This document shows positions 36,847 to 45,131 of a stretch of DNA of 64,000 nt, piece by piece. The translations under genes and the position numbers were made by a program. The stretch's first letter is position 1. Each line of letters opens with the position of its first letter. The DNA is taken from positions 1 to 64,000 of the forward strand of contig JBFIKF010000001.1 in assembly GCA_041600415.1 (NCBI GenBank). The letters are read 5' to 3'. Under the pieces are notes generated by a model. It searched no databases. It was not told where the DNA came from and saw only the letters and a list, made by a program, of their open reading frames with translations. The stretch comes from JBFJKD01 sp041600415. Lineage in GTDB: Bacteria > Pseudomonadota > Gammaproteobacteria > Pseudomonadales > Porticoccaceae.

Positions 36847-37971
36847 ATGAGTGACCAGGTCACCCGCTGTCCTAACTGCCTGGTCGCGTTCAAAGTTTCC
36901 CAGGCGCAACTGCAGGCGGCCAACGGCCTGGCCCGATGTGGTGCCTGCCTGACTATTTTTGATGCGCGTCAACAACTAACGGAGCTGCCGGAAACCCTCG
37001 CAAACAAAGCGTCAGTCGCCACGGCTGACTCCGGCGCGGAGGATGACTTTTTAATCGACGACCATTTCGATCCAGACAACCTGGACGAAAACGCCGCTCC
37101 CTCTCCCGACCACTCCGTAGCAGATACGTCACCGCCGCGGGTTGGCCCGGACCAGCAAAGCACTCGTGAAACCGACGCGCCCCCGGCTACTTTTTCACCC
37201 CTTCCGGAAACTCTGCACCTTCCACTGTGGTTACAGGACGCCCGACAACCAGCGGAAACAACTCGGGAAGAGTCGCTAACGCTGGCAGATAAAGATACGT
37301 CCGCCGACTCAGATGGCGCGCACCCCGGCGAGTTTGTATCGGACTCGGCAGCGGACTCGCCACCCCCTCCAACTGCTGAATATGCAGACGACGCCGACGA
37401 AGGGACAGAGGACCCCTACGCGGATCTGGGTGCCACCGCAGCTGTGCAATTTGACAACGACGAAACCCACAGTCGTATGGCCGTAAAAGCCGATGTTCGG
37501 CTATCGCCGCGGTTGCTAACAACCGGCATTCTGTCCCTTGGCGCGCTCGCCCTGCTGGTGCAATATATTTACTTCAACGTCGACGTGCTGGGTAAACAGG
37601 TTACCCACCGGCCGTGGCTGGAAAAATTTTGTCGGGTCACTCAATGCGATTTGCCAATCCTGAAAGACAACAGCCTGATTCGCAGTAGTGATCTGGTGGT
37701 ACGCACTCATCCAGGTGCCGCAGGTGCACTGCTGGTGAGTGCTGTACTGGTAAACGACGCACCATTCCAGCAACCGTTCCCCACGTTACAACTGGTATTT
37801 CAAGATCTGCAGGGCGCGGTAGTAGCAAAGCGCAGTTTTGTGCCAGACGAATATGTGCGCGGAGAACTAACCGGGGCGCGGCGCATGCCGGTTCGCCAAC
37901 CAGTGCGACTCGAACTGGAGATACTGGATCCCGGCCAGACCGCTGTGTCGTTCGCACTTTACATTCTGTAA
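36847..37971 (+). CDS. Zinc-ribbon, DUF3426 membrane protein
   Basis: This is a 374-residue protein. The N-terminal MJ0042-type zinc ribbon has two Cys pairs (TRCPNCLVAF and ARCGACLTIF). A long acidic, Pro/Ser-rich disordered stretch (about residues 50-210) is followed by a transmembrane segment (about 220-240, GILSLGALALLVQYIYF) and a C-terminal DUF3426 domain. Function is unknown. Its position between prmA and dusB-fis is conserved in related genomes. The ATG overlaps an upstream GTCAGG that may serve as ribosome site. Confidence 0.82.
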   Translation: MSDQVTRCPNCLVAFKVSQAQLQAANGLARCGACLTIFDARQQLTELPETLANKASVATADSGAEDDFLIDDHFDPDNLDENAAPSPDHSVADTSPPRVGPDQQSTRETDAPPATFSPLPETLHLPLWLQDARQPAETTREESLTLADKDTSADSDGAHPGEFVSDSAADSPPPPTAEYADDADEGTEDPYADLGATAAVQFDNDETHSRMAVKADVRLSPRLLTTGILSLGALALLVQYIYFNVDVLGKQVTHRPWLEKFCRVTQCDLPILKDNSLIRSSDLVVRTHPGAAGALLVSAVLVNDAPFQQPFPTLQLVFQDLQGAVVAKRSFVPDEYVRGELTGARRMPVRQPVRLELEILDPGQTAVSFALYIL

Positions 37972-38066
37972 CTAAAAAAATGGTTAGTTAATAGACAATC
38001 TGTCTTTCTCCGCCTCCCGAGTGCGGGTATCATGTCGGCCTCCCTCGACCGACAATAGTTCAGCCA

Positions 38067-39086
38067 GTGGCAACCCATCCTATACAAATCGGCCCTATTT
38101 CGATCCCGGCACCCAGCGTCCTTGCGCCCATGACCGGAGTTACAGACTTGCCCTTTCGCACGATTTGTAGGGCGCTTGGCGCCGGCCTGACCCCTTCGGA
38201 AATGCTGACAGCTGACACTGAATTGTGGCACACCCCCAAGTCTCGCCAACGCCTGCCCAACCTCACCGAAGCGCAACCGCGCAGCGTACAGATTGTCGGC
38301 TCCGACCCCGTACAACTGGCGGACGCCGCGCGCCGCAGCGTTGACCTGGGCGCTCAGATCATCGATATCAATATGGGTTGCCCCGCCAAAAAAGTGTGCC
38401 GCAAAGCCGCCGGATCGGCGCTGCTGGGGGACGAATCACTGGTAGCGAACATACTGGCTGCGGTGGTAAACGCGGTAGAGGTTCCGGTAACACTTAAAAT
38501 TCGCACCGGCACCGATCCGCAGAATCGCAACGGAGTCCGCATTGCCCGTATTGCCGAAGACGCGGGTATTCAGGCACTGGCCGTCCATGGCCGCACCCGC
38601 GCCTGCCGGTTTAACGGTAACGCGGAATACGACACGATTGCTGCCATTGTTACTCACGTCTCCATACCCGTATTCGCCAATGGCGACATTAACAGCGTGG
38701 AATCCGCAGCAACCGTATTGCGCCACACCGGTGCTGCGGGGCTGATGATTGGCCGAGGCGCCCAGGGTAACCCCTGGTTATTCCGGGAAATCAACCACCA
38801 TCTGCGCTACGGGACAAGGCTCCCGCAACCCGATTTGCAAGAGATATTCACCGTTCTACGAGCACATCTACGCGCCATACATGATTGTTACGGGGAACAC
38901 CTGGGCGTACGTATCGCGCGCAAACACATCGGCTGGTACCTGGTGCGCTTGCCCAACGGCGCGGTACTGCGCCAGCAATTTAATACACTGCCTTGTTGCA
39001 GAACACAAAACGATTTTGTTGAAGCCCTATCGGAACAAACACTGTCCGCAACAATATTACGAAAACGACGGGATAAAGCCGCATGA
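38067..39086 (+). CDS. dusB: tRNA-dihydrouridine synthase B
   Basis: This 339-residue flavoenzyme reduces uridine in the tRNA D-loop. FMN barrel motifs are LAPMTGVTDLPFR, IDINMGCPAKKVC with the catalytic Cys, KIRTG, AVHGRTRAC and GLMIGRGAQGNPW. The start is GTG. It overlaps fis by four bases (ATGA), the classic dusB-fis operon in which Dus translation leads into Fis. Confidence 0.94.
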   Translation: MATHPIQIGPISIPAPSVLAPMTGVTDLPFRTICRALGAGLTPSEMLTADTELWHTPKSRQRLPNLTEAQPRSVQIVGSDPVQLADAARRSVDLGAQIIDINMGCPAKKVCRKAAGSALLGDESLVANILAAVVNAVEVPVTLKIRTGTDPQNRNGVRIARIAEDAGIQALAVHGRTRACRFNGNAEYDTIAAIVTHVSIPVFANGDINSVESAATVLRHTGAAGLMIGRGAQGNPWLFREINHHLRYGTRLPQPDLQEIFTVLRAHLRAIHDCYGEHLGVRIARKHIGWYLVRLPNGAVLRQQFNTLPCCRTQNDFVEALSEQTLSATILRKRRDKAA

Positions 39087-39394
39087 GCACCATGAACACC
39101 TTCAGGTTTCACACCGACGACACCACTGTCGACGCCGCCCACAGCGATAACGTCAACCAAAGCCAACACCACTCATTGCAAAAATGCGCGGAAACTGCTC
39201 TGGCCAGGTACTTTGATCACCTGGATGGCGAGGCGACCACCAACCTTTACCAGCTGGTGTTGCAGGAGGTGGAAACGCCCCTGCTGGCGGCAGTGATGAA
39301 ACACACCCGCAATAACCAGAGCAAAGCCTCGGCCATGCTCGGCCTTAACCGCGGCACATTGCGCAAGAAACTGAAACAGTACGACCTGCTGTAA
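39083..39394 (+). CDS. fis: DNA-binding protein Fis
   Basis: This 103-residue nucleoid protein bends DNA and activates rRNA promoters. The C-terminal Fis-type helix-turn-helix is visible as NNQSKASAMLGLNRGTLRKK, and the central ETPLLAAVMKHTRNN matches the family. The N-terminal arm is less conserved. Its start overlaps the dusB stop. The tandem rRNA promoters at 1338-1471 would be natural targets, although no Fis site was assigned there. Confidence 0.95.
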   Translation: MSTMNTFRFHTDDTTVDAAHSDNVNQSQHHSLQKCAETALARYFDHLDGEATTNLYQLVLQEVETPLLAAVMKHTRNNQSKASAMLGLNRGTLRKKLKQYDLL

Positions 39395-39422
39395 ATTTTC
39401 GCACCCCGGAAACGACAAACCC

Positions 39423-41012
39423 ATGACAGAACGGATTACCGGTATCCAGCGCGCATTAATCAGCGTGTCCGACAAGACTGGAATTGTTGATTTTGCACAG
39501 GCCCTGCACGACATGGGGGTGGAAATTCTTTCCACCGGCGGCACCTATCGTCTGCTGACGGATAATCAGATACCAGCCATTGAGGTGGCGGCCCATACCG
39601 GCTCGCCGGAAATTATGGACGGCCGCGTAAAAACTCTGCACCCCAAAATTCACGGCGGTATTCTCGGACGACGCGGCATCGATGACGAGGTGATGCGCAA
39701 ACAGGGTATCGCTCCCATCGATATGGTGGTGGTCAACCTGTACCCGTTCGAGGCCACGGTTGCCGATCCGGATTGTGACCTCGCGACGGCTATCGAAAAC
39801 ATTGATATCGGCGGGCCGACCATGGTGCGGGCCGCCGCCAAGAATCACGCCCATGTGGCAATCGTCGTTAACGCCAGCGACTACAGCGCCGTGCTGGAGG
39901 AAATTAAGTGCAGCGCTGGTCTGTGTTTCGACACACGCTTTAACCTGGCCACCAGGGCCTTCGAACACACCGCCGCCTACGACGGGGCGATTGCCAATTA
40001 TCTGGGCGCGCGGCTACTGCCGAACGATCGGTCGGAAACCCGGAACGCAACCTTCCCGCGTACCTGGAATACGCAATTTACGCGCTCTCAGGTGATGCGC
40101 TACGGTGAAAATCCCCATCAAAAATCTGCTTTTTATCTGGAAAAAAATCCGCCCGAGGCCAGCATCGCCACCGCCCGGCAATTGCAGGGAAAAGAACTGT
40201 CCTACAACAACATCGCCGACACCGACGCAGCACTGGAATGTGTAAAACAATTTGAAGAACCCTGCTGCGTGATCGTAAAACACGCCAACCCCTGTGGCGT
40301 AGCCGTAGCCAAAACCATCCAGGAGGCCTATGAACTGGCATTTGCCACAGACCCGGAATCGGCGTTTGGTGGCATCATCGCATTTAACCGCGAGCTGGAT
40401 GCCGCCACGGCGCAAGCGATTGTCGAGCGCCAGTTCGTGGAGGTCATTATTGCCCCGGCGGTGTCCGCTGCCGCCGCGGAAATTACCGCCGGCAAGAAAA
40501 ATGTGCGCCTGCTCAGCTGCGGCCAATGGCCGTCTGCCCGAACTGCGGACTGGGACTACAAGCGCGTCAGCGGCGGATTGCTGGTCCAGGAAAAAGATAT
40601 CGCCATGGTCAGCGCCGCCGAACTTACCGTTGTGAGCGAGAGAAAGCCCGGCGCACAGGAAATGTGCGATCTGATGTTTGCCTGGCGGGTGGCGAAATTT
40701 GTGAAATCCAACGCCATTGTCTACGCCCACGACAACCGCACCATCGGTATTGGCGCCGGACAGATGAGCCGTATAAACTCCGCGCGTATCGCCGCCATCA
40801 AGGCCGAACAGGCGGGGCTGGTGGTCAAGGGTTCAGTGATGGCCTCCGATGCGTTCTTCCCATTTCGCGATGGCATCGACAATGCGGCTGCCGCGGGAAT
40901 TGTCGCGGTCATTCAGCCGGGGGGATCAGTCCGGGACGAGGAGGTAATCGCAGCGGCTAACGAAAATAACATGGCCATGGTGTTCACCGGCATGCGGCAT
41001 TTCCGGCACTGA
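39423..41012 (+). CDS. purH: Bifunctional AICAR transformylase/IMP cyclohydrolase
   Basis: This 529-residue enzyme performs the last two steps of IMP synthesis. The IMP cyclohydrolase domain (about 1-200) starts IQRALISVSDKTGIVDFAQA and contains GRVKTLHPKIHGG. The transformylase domain has the catalytic Lys-His in IVKHANPCGVAV and a FVKSNAIVYA strand, ending in GIVAVIQPGGSVRDEEV. It lies 28 bases after fis. Confidence 0.97.
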   Translation: MTERITGIQRALISVSDKTGIVDFAQALHDMGVEILSTGGTYRLLTDNQIPAIEVAAHTGSPEIMDGRVKTLHPKIHGGILGRRGIDDEVMRKQGIAPIDMVVVNLYPFEATVADPDCDLATAIENIDIGGPTMVRAAAKNHAHVAIVVNASDYSAVLEEIKCSAGLCFDTRFNLATRAFEHTAAYDGAIANYLGARLLPNDRSETRNATFPRTWNTQFTRSQVMRYGENPHQKSAFYLEKNPPEASIATARQLQGKELSYNNIADTDAALECVKQFEEPCCVIVKHANPCGVAVAKTIQEAYELAFATDPESAFGGIIAFNRELDAATAQAIVERQFVEVIIAPAVSAAAAEITAGKKNVRLLSCGQWPSARTADWDYKRVSGGLLVQEKDIAMVSAAELTVVSERKPGAQEMCDLMFAWRVAKFVKSNAIVYAHDNRTIGIGAGQMSRINSARIAAIKAEQAGLVVKGSVMASDAFFPFRDGIDNAAAAGIVAVIQPGGSVRDEEVIAAANENNMAMVFTGMRHFRH

Positions 41013-41134
41013 TATACTTATTGCTCTGTGTTCCTTCCAACGCCCATCGGAAGACCACGCAACCCATTGTCATTCGCGCGAAATTTCCCCTGGCAAAAAC
41101 TGCGTCAAACAGAGAAAAATGCAATATAAACAAT

Positions 41135-41151
41135 AAGGTAAACTATACCTT
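41135..41151. promoter_or_regulatory. Inverted repeat upstream of the small outer-membrane protein gene
   Basis: AAGGTA-AACTA-TACCTT is a perfect 6-bp dyad with a 5-base centre in AT-rich DNA, 128 bases before the outer-membrane barrel gene and 122 bases after purH. It has the size of a regulator half-site pair. No known consensus was recognised, and no clear promoter could be placed beside it. Confidence 0.35.
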
Positions 41152-41278
41152 CCAAATTTAAATGTACACCCCATTTGGTGCTTGCCTCCATTCGGATAAT
41201 TGGGTTAGCATTGGTCGCGCCCGGGGAATGGGCCGAGGATATAAATAACAAAATACTAAATAAACAAGGAGCCGCATC

Positions 41279-41872
41279 ATGAAAAAGTGGTATATCGTTT
41301 CAGGATTAACCTTCGCTTTAAGTCTTCCCACAATTACCAATGCCGAGCAACCTAGTTACAGTTATTTCGAGGCCGGTTACTCCCGTCTAAATCTGGATGA
41401 CATCGATATCGACCCCGACGGATACTATGTCAAAGGTAGTTTCGAGCTAAGCGAAAGTATTTTTGTGCGCGCGATGTACTGGGACCTTGAGGACGATCTT
41501 ACTACCTTTCTCGGCAACGTCGACGTAGATGTCACCTCAACTCAGGTGGGTATCGGCTATAAACGACCCGCAGGCGACAATACAAGTTTCTACGTTGCTG
41601 CTGATTACCTCGAAGCCGAGGTGGATATAGAGCAATTTGGTGACGCTGATGCCGACGGCTACCAAATTTCCACGGGGTTACGTAGCAATTTAACTTCGAA
41701 CTTCGAGCTATACGGCGAAATCGGTTATGCGGACGTTGACGACACCGATGGCTTCATCGGCTTGCTGGGCGGGGTATTCCACATAGCCAACGGTTTTGGT
41801 ATCTCACTCGAAGGGTCAATCGATGACGATAGCAATTCCATGATTTCGACCGGTGTACGGTATACTTTTTAA
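41279..41872 (+). CDS. Small outer-membrane beta-barrel protein
   Basis: This 197-residue exported protein has a signal peptide ending TITNA and an 8-10-stranded OMP-type pattern of alternating residues with repeated Tyr/Gly strands (YSYFEAGYSRL, VGIGYKRPAG, FELYGEIGYADV). It ends in aromatic Phe (GVRYTF), the usual BAM recognition signal. It is rich in Asp. Function is unknown; such proteins are often annotated OmpA-like or OMP_b-brl. The start has CAAGGAG upstream. It has its own terminator directly after the stop. Confidence 0.85.
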   Translation: MKKWYIVSGLTFALSLPTITNAEQPSYSYFEAGYSRLNLDDIDIDPDGYYVKGSFELSESIFVRAMYWDLEDDLTTFLGNVDVDVTSTQVGIGYKRPAGDNTSFYVAADYLEAEVDIEQFGDADADGYQISTGLRSNLTSNFELYGEIGYADVDDTDGFIGLLGGVFHIANGFGISLEGSIDDDSNSMISTGVRYTF

Positions 41873-41899
41873 GACCGGCCTGCCACATCTGTTAGACGA

Positions 41900-41933
41900 G
41901 GCGATGCTACTCTGACTGTAGCGTCGCCTTTTT
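41900..41933 (+). terminator. Intrinsic terminator of the outer-membrane barrel gene
   Basis: GGCGATGCTAC (41900-41910) pairs with GTAGCGTCGCC (41918-41928), an 11-bp stem with one G-U pair and a 7-base loop, followed by five T (41929-41933). It ends 61 bases after the stop codon. The remaining 41934-42205 interval up to the DUF1653 gene shows no gene or signal that could be assigned. Confidence 0.88.
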
Positions 41934-42205
41934 GCACTTAGCCCACCACAAAATTGTCGCGAGTGTAAAATAATTAACCATTGGCAATGCGAACCCCAAT
42001 GCACCCCCGCGAATAGGGCAAGCCATATGCAGTTGCTTCAAACTGCTCCAATTCGACTGAAAACACGTTTTCCCGAGCCCTCATCTACGACGTACTGTCG
42101 CTAACAAGCGGTAAACACCCTGTGCCTTGGGAGACTGGATAATTTTAATCACTTAACAGAGAAAACTGTCTGACCAAGTCTGTCAATCGAATCCTCTCTG
42201 CAAAG

Positions 42206-42466
42206 CTATGATTTAAGTACTTGTTGTAGCCCCCGGGGACCGAACTGTGCATCGGAACTCTCAATCCACGTAAAGCGTTTACAGGAGTTGCCATCCCGCT
42301 CCACAGTGTCGAAAAACATCGCAAGAGGGCGAATCCAGATACCTCGCTCGCCATACAACGCCCGGTACACCACTTGCTGCTCTTGTGTTTCGCTGTGGGT
42401 TCCCACTTCGAGCACCTCGTAGAGGTTACCCTTGAAGTGCCGATAGATTCCTTTTTTTACTGTCAT
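42206..42466 (-). CDS. DUF1653 domain protein
   Basis: This 86-residue protein carries the DUF1653 signature near its start (KGIYRHFKGNLYEVLEVGTH), followed by VVYRALYGERGIWIRPLAMF. The function of the family is unknown; it is a small SH3-like beta fold. The open frame begins two codons earlier at a TTG. The ATG at 42466 has GGAAGG seven bases upstream and is chosen. It is an isolated gene, divergent from the old-yellow-enzyme gene. Confidence 0.85.
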   Translation of the reverse strand: MTVKKGIYRHFKGNLYEVLEVGTHSETQEQQVVYRALYGERGIWIRPLAMFFDTVERDGNSCKRFTWIESSDAQFGPRGLQQVLKS

Positions 42467-42598
42467 TGCCAACCTTCCATTTTCGACGTTACTGCAACCA
42501 TGTTAGGCTTATCTTAACCCGATAAATTATCCGGCCGATACCGTCTTTGACGACCGTCTGTCAAAAAAATTTCTGCACACCCCTCTAGAGATTACGGC

Positions 42599-43723
42599 AT
42601 GACTCATAGTAATAGTTTATTCGCCCCGTACCACATGGGCCAACTGGCGTTGTCCAATCGCATAGTGATGGCGCCCATGACCCGTAATCGCTCGCCGGGA
42701 AATATTCCCGGCGCGGATGTTGCGACCTATTATCGCCGCCGCGCGCAAGACGGGGTAGGCCTGATCATTACCGAGGGCACGCATATCAATCACCCATCAG
42801 CCAGCGCGTACGTCGATGTGCCGTTTTTCTACGGGGAACAAGCACTTGCCGGATGGCAACAAGTGGTCGACGAGGTCCACGCAGTCGGGGGTAAGATCGC
42901 GCCACAATTGTGGCACGTAGGCGCCCTGCGCGGCCTCGGGTTGCCTGGCACCTCGCTGGAACCTTACCCGAACGTACCGGCTTTCACGCCTTCCGGCTTG
43001 CTGAAACCAGGTCGACCCAATGGCTACTGCATGAGCCAGAAAGATATCGATGACATCGTTACCGCCTTCGCCCAGGGAGCCGCCGACGCCCAGCGTCTTG
43101 GCTTCGACGCGATCGAACTGCATGGCGCCCATGGTTACCTGATCGATCAGTTTTTCTGGGAGGGCACCAACCAGCGCAGCGACCACTACGGTGGCAGTAT
43201 CGAAAAACGTACGCAATTTGCAGTGGATATTGTCAGCGCTGTGCGCGCTCGCATTGGGCCGGACATGCCGATTATTTTGCGTTTTTCCCAGTGGAAACTG
43301 GTGGATTACAACGCCCGCCTGGTGCAATCACCGCAGGAACTGGAACGGTTTCTTGCACCCCTTGTTAAGGCTGGCGTCGATGTATTCCATTGCAGCACGC
43401 GACGCTTCTGGGAACCGGAATTTGCGGATTCTGACCTTAATCTCGCGGGGTGGACCAAACAACTGACTGGCAAGCCCACCATCACGGTCGGCAGCGTGAG
43501 CCTCGACCAGGATTTTATCGACGAGCGGGAGCGCGGTATTTCCACCCACGCCGAACCCGCCTCACTGCGCAATCTGTCATCGTTACTCGAGCGGGGAGAT
43601 TTCGATCTGGTGGCGGTGGGTCGCGCACTGATTTCCAATCCTGACTGGCCCCAGTTGGTCAGGGACGGGCGCGAAGGAGACTTGCTGCCCTACGACAGGG
43701 CCAACCTTGAAAATCTCATATAG
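42599..43723 (+). CDS. Old yellow enzyme family NADH:flavin oxidoreductase
   Basis: This is a 374-residue FMN alpha/beta barrel. Typical pieces are the N-terminal LSNRIVMAPMTRNRSPGN, the substrate-binding His and Asn region IELHGAHGYLIDQFFW, NQRSDHYGGSIEKR and the C-terminal FDLVAVGRALISNPDW. The family reduces activated C=C bonds of enones and nitro compounds with NAD(P)H. The physiological substrate is unknown. It is monocistronic in appearance, 115 bases before purD. Confidence 0.9.
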   Translation: MTHSNSLFAPYHMGQLALSNRIVMAPMTRNRSPGNIPGADVATYYRRRAQDGVGLIITEGTHINHPSASAYVDVPFFYGEQALAGWQQVVDEVHAVGGKIAPQLWHVGALRGLGLPGTSLEPYPNVPAFTPSGLLKPGRPNGYCMSQKDIDDIVTAFAQGAADAQRLGFDAIELHGAHGYLIDQFFWEGTNQRSDHYGGSIEKRTQFAVDIVSAVRARIGPDMPIILRFSQWKLVDYNARLVQSPQELERFLAPLVKAGVDVFHCSTRRFWEPEFADSDLNLAGWTKQLTGKPTITVGSVSLDQDFIDERERGISTHAEPASLRNLSSLLERGDFDLVAVGRALISNPDWPQLVRDGREGDLLPYDRANLENLI

Positions 43724-43776
43724 CCTCTCGAACAGAGAATTGACAGGCGTGCGTGGCGAAATCAATCCGCTGTTTT

Positions 43777-43805
43777 TTGCCGCAGCAAGCTTACGCGGTT
43801 ACAAT
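43777..43805 (+). promoter_or_regulatory. Candidate purD promoter
   Basis: TTGCCG (43777-43782) is followed after exactly 17 bases by TACAAT (43800-43805), five of six bases matching the -10 consensus. The predicted start would lie about 25 bases before the purD ATG. Another TTGACA at 43739-43744 has no partner. No PurR box was recognised. Confidence 0.45.
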
Positions 43806-43837
43806 TGCCGCCCTATTTTTCCAGCTGATTAACTGCC

Positions 43838-45124
43838 ATGAAAATTTTGATTATAGGTGCTGGGGGGCGCGAACATGCGCTGGCCTGGAAGGCCGCGCAA
43901 AGCGCCGAGGTCGATAAGGTCTATGTGGCGCCGGGCAATGCCGGAACAGCCCTCGAACCAACCCTCGAGAACATCCCTGTGGACGTCGATGACTTCGCCG
44001 CACTGGCATCCTTCGTCGAAAAAAACCAGGTGGCGTTAACCATTGTTGGCCCGGAAGTGCCGCTCGTGGCCGGGGTCGTCGATTATTTTCAGGCCCGAGG
44101 GCTGCGTATCTTTGGTCCCAGCAAGGGCGCGGCGCAACTGGAGGGCTCCAAGGCCTTTACCAAGGATTTTCTGGCCCGCCATGGCATTCCCACCGGCGAC
44201 TACCAAACTTTCACTGACGTGCCGGCCGCCATCCGCTACCTGCATGACCAAGGGGCCCCCATCGTCGTCAAGGCGGATGGTCTCGCAGCGGGGAAAGGCG
44301 TGATCGTGGCCATGGATCTGCGCGAGGCGGAAGCCGCTGTGCGGGATATGCTGGCCGGGAACAGCTTCGGGGAGGCCGGGCACCGGGTGGTGATCGAGAA
44401 ATTTCTTGAAGGCGAGGAAGCCAGCTTTATCGCGATGGTGGACGGTATCAACGTCCTGCCAATGGCCACCAGCCAGGATCACAAACGGGTTGGGGATGGA
44501 GATACCGGCCCCAATACCGGCGGCATGGGTGCCTACTCCCCGGCACCGGTGGTCACAGCGTCCGTGCATCGCAGGATCATGGAGGAAGTGATTTTACCCA
44601 CCGTGCGCGGCATGGCCGCGGAAGGTAACGATTACACGGGGTTTTTGTATGCTGGCCTGATGATTTCTCCCGACGGCTCACCCAAAGTGATTGAATACAA
44701 CTGCCGATTTGGGGATCCGGAAACACAACCAATCATGCTGCGCCTGAAATCAGATCTGGTGGAATTATGCAACGCCGCCCTCGAACAACGGCTCGATGCG
44801 GTTGATATTACGTGGGATGATCGCAAGGCGGTAGGGGTGGTGATGGCCGCGGGAGGCTACCCCGGTAATTACCGCAAGGGCGACATTATCCATGGCCTGC
44901 CAGCGGAAAGTGCGCAGACCAAAGTGTTTCATGCTGGCACTCAACTGGTCGACGGCCAGGTTACCACTCAGGGTGGACGGGTGCTGTGCGTGACAGCCCT
45001 GGGCGATACGGTGTCAGCGGCGCAACAAAAGGCCTATGAGATAGCCGAGCAAATTCACTGGGCCGACAGTTTTTACCGCACCGATATCGGTTACCGTGCC
45101 ATTGCACGGGAAAAAAATCGGTAA
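43838..45124 (+). CDS. purD: Phosphoribosylamine-glycine ligase
   Basis: This 428-residue ATP-grasp enzyme of purine synthesis (GARS) has the N-terminal MKILIIGAGGREHALAWKA, the ATP lid IVVKADGLAAGKGVIVAM, the signature FGDPETQPIMLRLKSDL and a central NTGGMGAYSPAPV. The length is standard. In many gammaproteobacteria purD directly follows purH. Here about 2.8 kb with the barrel, DUF1653 and old-yellow-enzyme genes separates them. Confidence 0.97.
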   Translation: MKILIIGAGGREHALAWKAAQSAEVDKVYVAPGNAGTALEPTLENIPVDVDDFAALASFVEKNQVALTIVGPEVPLVAGVVDYFQARGLRIFGPSKGAAQLEGSKAFTKDFLARHGIPTGDYQTFTDVPAAIRYLHDQGAPIVVKADGLAAGKGVIVAMDLREAEAAVRDMLAGNSFGEAGHRVVIEKFLEGEEASFIAMVDGINVLPMATSQDHKRVGDGDTGPNTGGMGAYSPAPVVTASVHRRIMEEVILPTVRGMAAEGNDYTGFLYAGLMISPDGSPKVIEYNCRFGDPETQPIMLRLKSDLVELCNAALEQRLDAVDITWDDRKAVGVVMAAGGYPGNYRKGDIIHGLPAESAQTKVFHAGTQLVDGQVTTQGGRVLCVTALGDTVSAAQQKAYEIAEQIHWADSFYRTDIGYRAIAREKNR

Positions 45125-45131
45125 AAAACAT

